A stretch of 64,000 bases of DNA, from the NCBI GenBank assembly GCA_965204565.1, contig CBDBEU010000005.1, positions 682,001 to 746,000 on the forward strand, given 5' to 3'. The position numbers and the translations under genes were made by a program. This document shows, piece by piece, positions 34,238 to 44,253 of the stretch. Under the pieces are notes generated by a model, which searched no databases, was not told the DNA's origin, and worked only from the letters and a program-made list of their open reading frames with translations. The stretch is from CBDBEU01 sp965204565 (GTDB taxonomy: Bacteria > Pseudomonadota > Alphaproteobacteria > Rhizobiales > TMED25). Each line of letters starts with the position of its first letter. The first letter of the stretch is position 1.

Positions 34238-35728
34238 ATGTTGAAGATGCCCGATCCCGACAAGAAAGTTCTGTCCAGGCGCGACGATATCGTAGCAGCT
34301 CTAGCCGGCATGGTGCCGTCCGACAGTGTGATCTGGCATGAGACGGAGATGAGGGTGTTCCAAAGCGACGGGCTTAGCGCCTATCGCCAGATGCCGCTGG
34401 TGGTTGTGTTGCCCAAGACCACCGAACAAGTCTCCAGGGTTCTGCGCTATTGCCATCAGAACAATGTACGGGTTGTGCCGCGCGGTGCGGGCACGTCGCT
34501 ATCAGGCGGTGCGCTGCCGCTGGCCGATGCGGTGCTGGTCGGCATGACAAAATTCAATCAGATCCTGGATATCGACTATCAGAACCGCTGTGTCGTGGCG
34601 CAGCCAGGGGTGACCAATCTGGGCATTACCAACGCGGTTGAGGAGCGTGGCTTTTATTATGCCCCCGACCCTTCCAGCCAGATCGCGTGTACCATTGGTG
34701 GTAATGTAGCGGAGAATTCGGGCGGCGTTCACTGCCTCAAATACGGACTTACAACCAACAATGTGCTGGGCATTGAGGTGGTGCTGATCAACGGCGATGT
34801 GCTGCGGCTGGGTGGCAAGCATCTGGATGCCGAAGCCTATGATCTTCTTGGATTGATGGTTGGGTCGGAAGGCCTGCTTGGCATCGTCACCGAGGTGACA
34901 GTCCGCATATTGCGCAAGCCTGAGAGCGCGCGTGCATTGTTGCTGGGCTTTGGCACCAGCGGTGAAGCGGGTGAGTGTGTTGGCGCCATCATCGATGCGG
35001 GGATCATTCCTGCCGGCATGGAGATGATGGACAAGCCCGCGATCCATGCTTCTGAAGCATTTGTAAACGCCGGTTATCCTCTGGACATCGAGGCGCTGTT
35101 GATTGTCGAACTGGACGGACCTGAAATCGAAGTCGACGAGCTTGTCTCGCGGGTACAAGAGATTGCCGAAGCCCATGGTGCAACACATGCGCGCGCAAGC
35201 ACTTCCGAAGAAGAACGGGAGCTGTTCTGGGCTGGCCGCAAGGCCGCGTTTCCCGCTGTTGGTCGCATCACGCCGGACTATTACTGCATGGATGGAACAA
35301 TCCCGCGCGGCAAACTGACTTATGTGCTGGAGCAGATGGCGAAGCTGTCAAAAAAATACGAGCTTGGTCTCGCAAATGTGTTCCATGCCGGTGATGGCAA
35401 TTTGCATCCTCTGATCATGTACGATTCAAACAAACCGGAAGAGCTTGAAAAGGCAGAAAAATTCGGGGCTGACATTCTGCGGATGTGCGTCGCCGTTGGA
35501 GGGGTTTTGACCGGCGAGCATGGTGTGGGGGTGGAGAAGCGCGAACTGATGCCTGAAATGTTCAGCGAGGCGGAGCTTGATCAGCAACAGCGGGTCAAAT
35601 GTGCATTTGATGCGCGCAGCCTGCTCAATCCGGGCAAGATGTTTCCCAAGCTGCATCGATGTGCAGAACTGGGGCGCATGCATATCCATCGCGGCCAGGT
35701 TCCGTTTCCTGATATTCCAAGGTTTTGA
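34238..35728 (+). CDS. glcD: Glycolate oxidase FAD-linked subunit GlcD
   Basis: 496 residues. The FAD-binding type 4 domain shows RVVPRGAGTSLSGGALPLAD, TIGGNVAENSGGVHCLKYGL and GLMVGSEGLLGIVTEVTVRI. The C-terminal oxidase domain contains FHAGDGNLHPLIMYD and the VGGVLTGEHGVGVEKRELM motif. GlcD oxidises glycolate to glyoxylate (or D-lactate to pyruvate) and passes electrons through GlcE and GlcF to the quinone pool at the membrane. First gene of glcDEF; glcE follows after five bases. Confidence 0.95.
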   Translation: MLKMPDPDKKVLSRRDDIVAALAGMVPSDSVIWHETEMRVFQSDGLSAYRQMPLVVVLPKTTEQVSRVLRYCHQNNVRVVPRGAGTSLSGGALPLADAVLVGMTKFNQILDIDYQNRCVVAQPGVTNLGITNAVEERGFYYAPDPSSQIACTIGGNVAENSGGVHCLKYGLTTNNVLGIEVVLINGDVLRLGGKHLDAEAYDLLGLMVGSEGLLGIVTEVTVRILRKPESARALLLGFGTSGEAGECVGAIIDAGIIPAGMEMMDKPAIHASEAFVNAGYPLDIEALLIVELDGPEIEVDELVSRVQEIAEAHGATHARASTSEEERELFWAGRKAAFPAVGRITPDYYCMDGTIPRGKLTYVLEQMAKLSKKYELGLANVFHAGDGNLHPLIMYDSNKPEELEKAEKFGADILRMCVAVGGVLTGEHGVGVEKRELMPEMFSEAELDQQQRVKCAFDARSLLNPGKMFPKLHRCAELGRMHIHRGQVPFPDIPRF

Positions 35729-35733
35729 CCGCA

Positions 35734-36957
35734 ATGGCGACTGTGCTCAAGCCGCGCGACGAGGCTGACACCGCGCGGGTTGTCAGCTGGGCGGCAGCCG
35801 AGCGCAAATCGCTGGAGGTCGTCGCGGGTGCTACCAAGCGTGCGGTGGGCCGGCCACTTCAAACCAGGCATGTGATGAATATGACCGGCTTGTCCGGCAT
35901 TCGTCTATATGAGCCGGGGGAGCTGGTGCTGTCGGCCGGGGCGGGGACAACTCTTGAAGAGGTCGAAGCCGCTCTTGAGGAACATGACCAACAGCTGGCG
36001 TTCGAACCGCCAAAACTGGCTGCTTTCCTGGGTGCGGGACAGAAGGCGCCGACACTTGGCGGTGCCGCCGCAGCCAATTTTTCCGGTCCGCGGCGCATTT
36101 CCGCCGGCGCGGTGCGCGATCATGTGCTCGGTTTGCGTGCGGTTACCGGGCGGGCTGAAACGGTCAGAGCTGGCGGCCGGGTGATGAAGAATGTCACCGG
36201 TTATGACATGTGCAAACTGCTCGCCGGTTCTTGGGGGACACTGGCGGTCCTGACTGAAGTCACCATCAAGGTGATGCCTAAGCCGGAAATCGAGTGTACG
36301 ATTGTCGTGGTTGGCCTTTCGGCCGATGAGGCGGTCCGTGCAATGAGCGTCGGTCTTGCCTCAAGCGTGGGAGTATCTGGCGCGGCACACATACCGGCTT
36401 CGTTGGCAGCGCGATCAGCTGTCAGTTCCCTCGCAGGGGCTGACCGGTCAATTACGGCGCTCAGGATCGAGGGTTTCGATTCGTCGGTCGAGGCGCGGCG
36501 CGAAACGCTCATTGGTGAGCTCAAATCATCAGGATCCATCGAGATTCTCAAATCAGTGGATTCAGGTGAGTTGTGGCGTGAAATTCGTGACGTGGCGCTG
36601 TTTTCCAGTGCCAGCGACAATGTCATGTGGCGTCTTTCCACGGTTCCGGGCAAGGGGCCGGATGTGGTGCGCAATGTGTCCATCGGCGAGGATGTGGAGG
36701 CATTGTATGACTGGGGTGGCGGCCTTGTCTGGCTGGCGCAACCGTCCTGCGGAGATGGTGGTTCTGAGGCCATCAGAACGGTATTGGAGCGCGCGGGGGG
36801 GCATGCGACGCTGATGCGGGCGCCACCGGCGATGCGCCGTGCGGTCAAGGTGTTTGAGCCGCAGCCCGAGCATGTTGCGGTATTGACCCGCCGGCTCAAG
36901 GCCGCATTTGACCCTCATGCGATCCTGAATCCCGGCCGTATGTATGCAGGCGTTTAG
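35734..36957 (+). CDS. glcE: Glycolate oxidase FAD-binding subunit GlcE
   Basis: 407 residues from the ATG at 35734; a TTG at 35725 would overlap the glcD stop. It has the shorter FAD-binding domain typical of GlcE: VVAGATKRAVGRPLQTRHVM, LSAGAGTTLEEVEAALEEHD, and GGRVMKNVTGYDMCKLLAGS, which is diagnostic, then GTLAVLTEVTIKVMPKPE. The C-terminus ends with the usual FDPHAILNPGRMYAGV. Subunit of the GlcDEF complex; glcF starts eight bases later. Confidence 0.93.
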   Translation: MATVLKPRDEADTARVVSWAAAERKSLEVVAGATKRAVGRPLQTRHVMNMTGLSGIRLYEPGELVLSAGAGTTLEEVEAALEEHDQQLAFEPPKLAAFLGAGQKAPTLGGAAAANFSGPRRISAGAVRDHVLGLRAVTGRAETVRAGGRVMKNVTGYDMCKLLAGSWGTLAVLTEVTIKVMPKPEIECTIVVVGLSADEAVRAMSVGLASSVGVSGAAHIPASLAARSAVSSLAGADRSITALRIEGFDSSVEARRETLIGELKSSGSIEILKSVDSGELWREIRDVALFSSASDNVMWRLSTVPGKGPDVVRNVSIGEDVEALYDWGGGLVWLAQPSCGDGGSEAIRTVLERAGGHATLMRAPPAMRRAVKVFEPQPEHVAVLTRRLKAAFDPHAILNPGRMYAGV

Positions 36958-36965
36958 GTGAAGGC

Positions 36966-38390
36966 ATGCAAACTCGTTTCAACGAAAAGCAACTGGCCGA
37001 TCAGGGAATAGCCCATTGCGAGAAGATCCTGCGCAATTGCGTACATTGCGGATTTTGCACCGCCACTTGCCCGACTTATGTCCTGCTGGGTGATGAGCTC
37101 GACGGTCCGCGTGGCCGGATCAATCTGATCAGGGATATGCTGGAGAACAATCGGCCGGCGTCCGATGAGGTGGTCACCCATGTGGACCGTTGTCTTTCGT
37201 GCCTCTCGTGCATGACGACCTGCCCGTCCGGGGTCAATTATATGCATCTGGTCGACCACGCCCGGGCACATATCGAGCGTACCTATCACCGCTCTTTTGA
37301 AGACCGGATGATACGCAGACTGCTGACATTCGTGCTTCCGCGGCGAGGATTGTTCGGCGCAATGCTGCTGCCGGGCCGGTTGATCCGCCCGTTCTTGCCG
37401 ATGATACGCCGTGTTCCGGGCCTTGATCGATTTGCCGCGATGCTGGCACTCATTCCGCGCAAGCGTCGTGTGAGGGGCGCTGCCCACCGTGCGGGAAGCA
37501 CACTTGCCGGCGAAGGCTTCCCGGCCGGGCGTGTCGTTGTCATGCAGGGATGCGTTCAATCAGCGCTCAATCCGGAAATCTTGAACGCAACTGTCGATGT
37601 GTTGACCCGGCATGGGCATAAGGTGGTGATAGCACGCGGTGAGGGGTGCTGCGGAGCGCTTGCCCATCACATGGGGCGCAAGCAGGAGGCATTGCAGGCT
37701 GCGCGGCAGATGATCGATGTATGGTTTGGCGAATTCAAGCGGTCCGGAATTGATGCCATTATCGTTACCGCTTCTGGCTGCGGCACGACGATCAAAGACT
37801 ATGCGCACATGCTGGGCGAGGATCCCGATTATGCGGGCAAGGCCGAGCAAATTGGCTCCTTGGTGAAAGATGTGCATGAATTTCTAAATGAACGTGACTT
37901 TGATCTGACGGCACGCACACCAAATCTGAAAGTCGCCTATCACGGGGCATGCTCACTGCAGCATGGGCAAAAGGTTCGCAACGAGCCGCGCCAGCTCCTG
38001 GAGGCGGCAGGATTTGAAGTGGCGCTGATTCCTGAGGGGCATCTGTGCTGTGGATCGGCCGGTACCTACAACATTCTGCAGCCCGAAATCGCAACGGCAC
38101 TTCGCGACCGCAAGGTGGCCAATATCGAGCGCACCAAGCCCGATTTGATCGCGACGGGAAATATCGGCTGCATGACCCAGATTGGCAGTGCGACGCCAAT
38201 TCCCATCGTCCACACGGTCGAGTTGTTGAACTGGGCCAGCGGAGGCAACGTGCCGGACGCCCTGGTTGGGCGATTTAAGACATCGCAAGAAGATGAAAAC
38301 GCCGCCGCCGAGCCGGTTCGCCATCTACCGCCGAAAGAACCCGATCCCGCAAGTCCTGCGAACAGCGCTGTCCGGATCTCCAACCCATGA
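36966..38390 (+). CDS. glcF: Glycolate oxidase iron-sulfur subunit GlcF
   Basis: 474 residues. Two 4Fe-4S ferredoxin motifs lie near the N-terminus (CVHCGFCTATCPTYVLLGDE and CLSCLSCMTTCPSGVNY). Two CCG domains follow, marked by GEGCCGALAHHMGRKQEALQ and EGHLCCGSAGTYNILQPEIA. This is the electron-transfer subunit of glycolate oxidase. The last 40 residues (SQEDENAAAEPVRHLPPKEP) are a proline-rich tail longer than in many GlcF proteins. Last gene of the operon. Confidence 0.95.
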   Translation: MQTRFNEKQLADQGIAHCEKILRNCVHCGFCTATCPTYVLLGDELDGPRGRINLIRDMLENNRPASDEVVTHVDRCLSCLSCMTTCPSGVNYMHLVDHARAHIERTYHRSFEDRMIRRLLTFVLPRRGLFGAMLLPGRLIRPFLPMIRRVPGLDRFAAMLALIPRKRRVRGAAHRAGSTLAGEGFPAGRVVVMQGCVQSALNPEILNATVDVLTRHGHKVVIARGEGCCGALAHHMGRKQEALQAARQMIDVWFGEFKRSGIDAIIVTASGCGTTIKDYAHMLGEDPDYAGKAEQIGSLVKDVHEFLNERDFDLTARTPNLKVAYHGACSLQHGQKVRNEPRQLLEAAGFEVALIPEGHLCCGSAGTYNILQPEIATALRDRKVANIERTKPDLIATGNIGCMTQIGSATPIPIVHTVELLNWASGGNVPDALVGRFKTSQEDENAAAEPVRHLPPKEPDPASPANSAVRISNP

Positions 38391-38476
38391 TGCGCCTCCA
38401 TCTTGCCGCATCCCGTGAATCACATCAGTGCGCGATTGGGAACCCCCCAAACGATTCCGCTCATCGCGAAGACGCT

Positions 38477-39595
38477 CTAGGAGCGCATCAGTTCTTGGGG
38501 GGAGACCCACGACATGCCCAGCGCTTCGCCAACGGCCTGATGTGTAATCTGACCGGCCATCACATTGAGACCATTTTGCAGATGCTGATCTTCGGTGAGC
38601 GCGCGTTTCAGACCTTTTTCGGCAATTGCCAGAACGAAAGGCAAAGTGGCATTGTTGAGCGCGAAGGTTGACGTTCTCGCTACTGCACCCGGCATGTTGG
38701 TGACGCAATAATGGACCACCTGATGCTCGACAAAGGTTGGTTCGGAATGCGTGGTCGGATGTGAGGTTTCAAAGCAACCTCCCTGGTCGATGGAAATATC
38801 GACCAATACCGAACCGCGACGCATGTCCTTGACCATCTGCTCGGTTACAAGGCGCGGTGCCGCCGCCCCTGGGACCAGGACGGCGCCAATGACCAAATCT
38901 GCCTGGAGGACATATTCCTCGATCGCGGCGACGGTTGAATAGATGGTGTTGAGGATGGGTCCGAACTGAAGGTCGAGGTCGTAAAGCCGCTTCAGATTGA
39001 TGTCGAGAATGGTGACTTTGGCCTCCAGACCCATCGCCATACGGGCAGCATTGGTTCCCGCCACCCCGCCGCCCAGCACCACCACATTGGCCGCTGCCAC
39101 ACCGGGCACGCCGCCCAGCAACACGCCTCGTCCGCCGGTGTCCATTTCAAGAGCGCAGGCACCGGCGTGCACCGACATGCGACCGGCAACTTCGCTCATC
39201 GGCGCCAATAGAGGCAGGTCGCCGTCTTCATCGGTTACGGTTTCATAAGCGATGGCGCTCACACCATGGTTTGCGAGAGCTTCGGCCTGCGGCTTGTCGG
39301 CTGCGAGATGCAGATAGGTGAAAAGGATTTGGTCCTCGCGTAGAAGCCCGCATTCATCGGGCTGCGGTTCCTTGACCTTGACGATCATGTCGGCCTCTGC
39401 AAACACCTCCTCGCTCACAGCGGCAATACGCGCGCCTGCACGCTCATAATCGGCGTCGGTTAGTCCGATTGCGGCACCGGCATTGCTTTCAATGACCACG
39501 GAATGGCCGCGATGAGTGAGTTCGCGCACGCTTACCGGTGTCAATCCAACACGGTACTCGTGCACCTTGGTTTCCCTGGGAACGCCGATCAGCAT
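38477..39595 (-). CDS. ald: Alanine dehydrogenase
   Basis: 372 residues. Ald reversibly deaminates L-alanine to pyruvate and ammonia with NAD. The N-terminus MLIGVPRETKVHEYRVGLTP is typical, with the pyruvate-binding lysine in DMIVKVKEPQPDECGLL, the catalytic histidine in LFTYLHLAAD, and the NAD-binding VVVLGGGVAGTNAARMAMGL. Length is normal. It faces glcF tail to tail and feeds the same pyruvate pool as lutABC. Confidence 0.96.
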   Translation of the reverse strand: MLIGVPRETKVHEYRVGLTPVSVRELTHRGHSVVIESNAGAAIGLTDADYERAGARIAAVSEEVFAEADMIVKVKEPQPDECGLLREDQILFTYLHLAADKPQAEALANHGVSAIAYETVTDEDGDLPLLAPMSEVAGRMSVHAGACALEMDTGGRGVLLGGVPGVAAANVVVLGGGVAGTNAARMAMGLEAKVTILDINLKRLYDLDLQFGPILNTIYSTVAAIEEYVLQADLVIGAVLVPGAAAPRLVTEQMVKDMRRGSVLVDISIDQGGCFETSHPTTHSEPTFVEHQVVHYCVTNMPGAVARTSTFALNNATLPFVLAIAEKGLKRALTEDQHLQNGLNVMAGQITHQAVGEALGMSWVSPQELMRS

Positions 39596-39698
39596 CTACC
39601 AAACTCAACTAAATGGTGGTGGCGCACAGGCCGCAACGAACAGATTGTTAGCAAAAACCGCCTGGTTTCTGAAGCGCAGTGAGCTGGGGGCCACAGGC

Positions 39699-40593
39699 AT
39701 GACTCTTCAAGTAAGTGTATGCGGCATCGAACGGGCGCGCAGTATGCGAGGCGATCCGGTAGATTCAGGTGATCAATCAACTCTTGATCGTCATCACGAA
39801 ATCATGGAATCGCTGGGCGCAATTGATGCATGATTGCGTGAAGGCGGCACAATTGCCGCGGAAGGAGAGCCTGTAGCGGCGGTACCGGAGCAATTTGTGA
39901 CCGATTTCAAGGTAAATATGGAACAGGTTGCCGCGCTCAAGAACGAGTTGATCGGCATCGAAGAGGCGATTGAAGAAACTAGGAAGCAATTTGCGAGCCT
40001 TCACCAAAACAAGCTCGCGGGCGACCGTTTCAATGGCGTCACTGACGAACTCGATGAAGTGGTCAAAGGAACCGAACGTGCGACCGACTCAATCCTTGAA
40101 TCAGCCGAGGTCATTGAGTCAAACGCACATAACCTGGCTGCTTCGCTCAATCACGACAGTGATCGAAACATGGCCTATGAAATCCAGGAGCGGATCACCA
40201 AGATTTTTGAGGCCTGCAACTTCCAGGATCTGACCGGTCAGCGCATTACAAAGGTCGTCAATACATTGCGCTATGTCGAAGAGCAGGTGTTGAAGATGAT
40301 AGAGATCCGGGGGGATGGAAGCATTCAAGGATATTCCTGCCGCCGCGGCAATGCCCAATCCTGCCGGTCCTGATGAAATGCTGCACGGGCCAGGTGACAA
40401 TGAGGTTGACGCAGACCGCGCCTCGCAGGACGACATCGACGCACTGTTCAGTGAACCTGTTGCATCTGGCACCCTGCTTGCTGGGGTTGGGGTGATTGGT
40501 AGAAGGTCGCCGGGTGGGTGCGGGCGCCGCGCGTGCCAGCAAGTGAGCAAGGCGTTCGAACTCCCGTCACGGTGCCGGATCGATCAGGTTTGA
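39699..40593 (+). pseudogene. cheZ: Protein phosphatase CheZ-type chemotaxis gene, broken
   Basis: 39699 opens MTLQVSVCGIERARSMRGDP and runs to HHEIMESLGAIDA, where a TGA at 39831-39833 interrupts the frame; a CGA-to-TGA change would explain it. The same frame continues LREGGTIAAEGEPVAAVPEQ and then the CheZ core AYEIQERITKIFEACNFQDL with TGQRITKVVNTLRYVEEQVL. CheZ dephosphorylates CheY-P, and the core holds the conserved F-Q-D-L-T-G-Q motif. At 40309-40314 a run of six G shifts the frame, after which the normal tail SQDDIDALF appears at about 40430. Two lesions make it a pseudogene. No other chemotaxis genes are in the window. Confidence 0.82.
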
Positions 40594-40596
40594 AAG

Positions 40597-42111
40597 ATGA
40601 GCAAGCGCGAAAAAACTTTCCGCCCCAAAACGGCGCTTCCGCGTGGACTGCGTGACACCGCGGGCGAGGAAGTGCGCGCGACCCGGCGCATGCTTGAGCG
40701 CATTATCGCAGTCTACGAATCATACGGGTTTGAGCCGTTGGCTACGCCGGCGTTTGAATATACCGAGGCGCTGGGCAAATTCCTTCCCGATCAGGACCGC
40801 CCAAATGAGGGCGTGTTCTCGCTCAGGGACGATGACGAGCAGTGGATGTCGCTACGCTACGACCTGACCGCACCGCTGGCGCGCTATGTGGCGGAAAATT
40901 TCGACGCCCTGGCAAAACCTTTCAGGCGTTATCAGTCAGGCCCGGTGTGGCGCAACGAAAAGCCGGGGCCGGGCCGCTATCGCGAATTCCTGCAGATGGA
41001 TGCCGACACGGTGGGCACCGCCAATCCGGCAGCGGATGCGGAAATGTCCATGCTGGCGGCAGACAGCATGGAAGTGCTTGGCATTGAGCGCGGTGACTAT
41101 GTGATCCGGGTATCGAGCCGCAAGCTGATGGACGGCGTATTCGACAGGGTTGGTCTTTCCGGCAATGAACCGGCAATTGCCGCACGCAGACTGACGGTGA
41201 TGCGGGCGGTCGACAAACTTGACCGCCTCGGCCCTGAGGGCGTGAAGCTGCTGCTCGGGTCGGGGCGCAAGGACGAATCCGGCGATTTTACCAAGGGCGC
41301 TGAGCTTGATGCCGGACAGATCAACACGGTGCTCGGATTTGCCAATGGCAGCGGCGGTGAACGTCAGGACACTCTCACGAAATTGCGCGGGATTGCCGGC
41401 GGCACGGATGTGGGTGAAGAAGGTCTGGCGGAACTTGCCGAGATTGACCAACTTCTGCAGGCAGCGGGCTATCAGGCCGACCGCGTTGCTTTCGACACAT
41501 CGATCGTACGCGGCCTTGAATATTACACCGGCCCGGTGTTCGAAGCCGAACTCACCTTCGAGACCAACGACGACAAGGGCCGCCCGGTGCGGTTTGGATC
41601 GGTGGGCGGCGGCGGGCGCTATGACGATCTGGTCTCGCGGTTCCGTGGACAGGCCGTGCCGGCAACAGGATTTTCGGTCGGTATCAGCCGGCTTTACGCA
41701 GCACTTGATCAGCTCGGACGTCACGAGGCGCAAAGAACGCCCGGGCCGGTGGTGATCCTGGTGATGGATCGCGAGGCGCAGGCCGGTTACCAGGCGATGG
41801 CGCGCGAATTGCGGGCCGCCGGTGTGCGCGCCGAAAGCTACCTCGGCACTTCGGGGATGAAGGCGCAGATGAAATATGCCGACAGGCGCGGCGCGCCGGT
41901 GGTGGTCATCGAGGGCACGGTTGAACGCGAGGACGGGCTGGTGACCGTCAAGGATCTGATTGAAGGCGAGCGGCTTTCCGGCGCAATCGAGGGACGGGAG
42001 GAATGGGCAGCAGGCCGGCCAGCCCAGGAAACCGTCCGCCGCGACCAGCTGGTAGAGACAGTTGTCAATTATCTGGAGCGCCATGGATTTGGGCCCGGGG
42101 CGCCGTCATGA
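40597..42111 (+). CDS. hisS: Histidyl-tRNA synthetase
   Basis: 504 residues. The class II synthetase motif 1 region (ESYGFEPLATPAFEYTEAL), motif 2 (FRRYQSGPVWRNEKPGPGRY with REFLQMDADTVG), the histidine-specific RGLEYYTGPVFEAEL, and motif 3 (VGGGGRYDDLVSRF with TGFSVGISRLY) are all present, followed by an anticodon-binding domain. It charges tRNA-His with histidine. ATGA overlap with hisZ shows a hisS-hisZ-hisG operon, an arrangement common in Hyphomicrobiales. Confidence 0.96.
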   Translation: MSKREKTFRPKTALPRGLRDTAGEEVRATRRMLERIIAVYESYGFEPLATPAFEYTEALGKFLPDQDRPNEGVFSLRDDDEQWMSLRYDLTAPLARYVAENFDALAKPFRRYQSGPVWRNEKPGPGRYREFLQMDADTVGTANPAADAEMSMLAADSMEVLGIERGDYVIRVSSRKLMDGVFDRVGLSGNEPAIAARRLTVMRAVDKLDRLGPEGVKLLLGSGRKDESGDFTKGAELDAGQINTVLGFANGSGGERQDTLTKLRGIAGGTDVGEEGLAELAEIDQLLQAAGYQADRVAFDTSIVRGLEYYTGPVFEAELTFETNDDKGRPVRFGSVGGGGRYDDLVSRFRGQAVPATGFSVGISRLYAALDQLGRHEAQRTPGPVVILVMDREAQAGYQAMARELRAAGVRAESYLGTSGMKAQMKYADRRGAPVVVIEGTVEREDGLVTVKDLIEGERLSGAIEGREEWAAGRPAQETVRRDQLVETVVNYLERHGFGPGAPS

Positions 42112-43265
42112 ATGAAGCCATCAAAGCCGATGCCGAAGCGCTTTGCGTGAAGCTTGCAGCGTATTTTTCCGGGCTTGGCTATCGCACGGTCGAGCCGGCG
42201 ATGTTGTTGCCAGCTGAAATTGTTCTCGACCATATGGGCGAGGATATTCGCCGGCGGTTGGTGATCACAACTGCGCCGGACGGGACGGAATTTGCGTTGC
42301 GGCCTGATTTCACGCTTCCGCTTGCATTGTGGCATATCGAAAAGGGTTCACCGCAAGGGGGCCGCTATTCCTATTCCGGATATGTCTTTCGCTTTCCGGC
42401 GCCGGGCGACAAATCCCGGGTTTCAGCCGAATTCCGTCAGGTGGGTATTGAGGACTATGGTTCTGATGATGCCGCCGAATCCGACGCGCAAGCCGTGGTA
42501 CGGGCGATGGCGGCGCTTGAGGAGGGCGGGTTGACGTCGCCCCGCCTGACGATTGGCGATGTCTCGGTATTTGCTGCTCTGGTTGACTGTCTGGCACTTG
42601 GAGAGGTATGGAGCGCGCGCCTGAGACGCCGGTTCTGGCGCCATCGCGAGACCGGAGACATCGCCGCGGCGCTGAGTTCCACGACGGGCAATGCAACTGA
42701 CAGTGAAGCGGCGCTCGGAATGGCGCTTGCGCGTATGGACCGGGATGATGCGCGCTCGGTCATCGGCGAGGTTCTGGCGATTGCCTGTGCGGACGGGGCG
42801 GGTGGCCGTGGAGCTGACGAGATCGCGGCCCGGTTTGCCCAGAAGGCGCGCGAGGCACAGGGCGAGGTTCCGGGGCCTGAAATTGGTGCCCTGATCGATC
42901 GGTATCTGAACATTGAAGTTGAGGCCGGCGAGGCGGTGGTTGAACTCAAAGCGTTTGCCGCCGATGGCGGCATTGATCTTGATCAGCCCATTGCGGATCT
43001 CGAAATCAGACTTGAACTGATTGAAAAACAAGGATTTTCTATCAACGCTGCGACATTTTCCACAGCAGTGGGCCGGCGCATCGAATATTATACCGGTCTG
43101 GTGTTCGAGGCGCGGGCGCGCGACTGGGAGGATTTGGGACCGATCGCGGGCGGCGGGCGCTATGACAGCTTCCTCACTGATCTAGGCGCGCCGCAGCCGC
43201 TGCGCGCGGTTGGCTGCTCGATCTATGCCGATCGCCTCGCCATGGTGTTGGGAGGGCACCAATGA
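42108..43265 (+). CDS. hisZ: ATP phosphoribosyltransferase regulatory subunit HisZ
   Basis: 385 residues from the ATG at 42108 overlapping the hisS stop. It is a HisS paralogue without synthetase activity: ALRPDFTLPLALWHIEKGSP resembles motif 2 context but lacks the tRNA-synthetase residues, AVGRRIEYYTGLVFEARARD matches HisS's histidine-A motif, and IAGGGRYDSFLTDLG matches motif 3. HisZ binds HisG and gives histidine feedback control of the first step of histidine synthesis. Its stop overlaps the hisG ATG. Confidence 0.93.
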   Translation: MNEAIKADAEALCVKLAAYFSGLGYRTVEPAMLLPAEIVLDHMGEDIRRRLVITTAPDGTEFALRPDFTLPLALWHIEKGSPQGGRYSYSGYVFRFPAPGDKSRVSAEFRQVGIEDYGSDDAAESDAQAVVRAMAALEEGGLTSPRLTIGDVSVFAALVDCLALGEVWSARLRRRFWRHRETGDIAAALSSTTGNATDSEAALGMALARMDRDDARSVIGEVLAIACADGAGGRGADEIAARFAQKAREAQGEVPGPEIGALIDRYLNIEVEAGEAVVELKAFAADGGIDLDQPIADLEIRLELIEKQGFSINAATFSTAVGRRIEYYTGLVFEARARDWEDLGPIAGGGRYDSFLTDLGAPQPLRAVGCSIYADRLAMVLGGHQ

Positions 43266-44245
43266 GCGCGCCGTTGGTGTTGGCCGTACCCAGTAAGGGA
43301 AGACTTGAGGAGAATGCGCGTGCGTTTTTTGCTCGAGCCGGGCTCAGACTGACACGCGGGCGTGGTGCGCGTGACTATCGTGGCGCGATCAAATGTGTTG
43401 CCGGAGCGGAAGTCGCATTTCTATCGGCCGCCGAGATTGCCCGCGATATTGCCTCAGGCGCGGTTCATCTGGGAGTGACCGGTGAGGATCTCATTCACGA
43501 GACAATCGCCGATACGGCGACAAGGGTCGAAGTCCTGACCGGTCTTGGTTTCGGAGAGACCTCGGTGGTGGTCGCCGTGCCACAGAGCTGGATCGACGTG
43601 ACGACGATGGATGATCTTGATGATGTGGCGCACGAATTTCGCTCGCGCCATGGCCGGCGGCTCAGGGTGGCGACAAAGTATGTCAATCTGACGCAGCGTT
43701 TTTTCGCCTCCGCCGGCATTGCCGATTACCGCATTGTCGAGAGCCTCGGTGCCACGGAAGGGGCACCGGCAGCAGGTTCGGCGGAGATGATTGTCGATAT
43801 CACCACGACCGGCGCGACACTTTCGGCCAACGGCCTCAGAGTACTCGAAGATGGCATTATTCTGAAAAGCGAGGCGTGTCTCGCGGCAAGCCTCACGGCC
43901 CGATGGGATGATGATGCACGCTCAGCGCTTGCCCAGGTTCTGGATCTTGTAGCGGCGGAATCAAGGGCCCGTGAGGTGCGTCAGGTCAGAGTTGATGTGC
44001 CCAAAGGCTCCAAGATCGAACTCGAATCCGTCCTTGCCGGGCAAGCGGATGTGTCGGTCATCTCAAAAACCGATGGCGGCATCCTGCTTCAAGTTCCGGC
44101 AAATACGGCGCAGGTACTCGCAGAGCGGTTCAAATCAGCAGGCGCGCAGCGGGTTGCGGTGGCGCGGCAGAGCTATGTGTTTGAAGCCAAAAACGAGCTG
44201 CTCGAGCGCATGTTGGCAAGATTGGACACAGGCCCTGCATCCTGA
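43262..44245 (+). CDS. hisG: ATP phosphoribosyltransferase HisG
   Basis: 327 residues. HisG joins ATP and PRPP, the first step of histidine biosynthesis. Visible features are VLAVPSKGRLEENARAFFAR, VHLGVTGEDLIHE, RVATKYVNLTQRFFASAGIA, and the PRPP loop EMIVDITTTGATLSANGLRV. A C-terminal domain of about 90 residues (VRVDVPKGSKIELESVLAGQ) resembles a regulatory extension, unlike the short HisG (about 230 residues) that usually pairs with HisZ. Long HisG beside HisZ is, from memory, known in Bradyrhizobium-like lineages. Last gene of hisSZG. Confidence 0.95.
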   Translation: MSAPLVLAVPSKGRLEENARAFFARAGLRLTRGRGARDYRGAIKCVAGAEVAFLSAAEIARDIASGAVHLGVTGEDLIHETIADTATRVEVLTGLGFGETSVVVAVPQSWIDVTTMDDLDDVAHEFRSRHGRRLRVATKYVNLTQRFFASAGIADYRIVESLGATEGAPAAGSAEMIVDITTTGATLSANGLRVLEDGIILKSEACLAASLTARWDDDARSALAQVLDLVAAESRAREVRQVRVDVPKGSKIELESVLAGQADVSVISKTDGGILLQVPANTAQVLAERFKSAGAQRVAVARQSYVFEAKNELLERMLARLDTGPAS

Positions 44246-44253
44246 TCGGGTGT

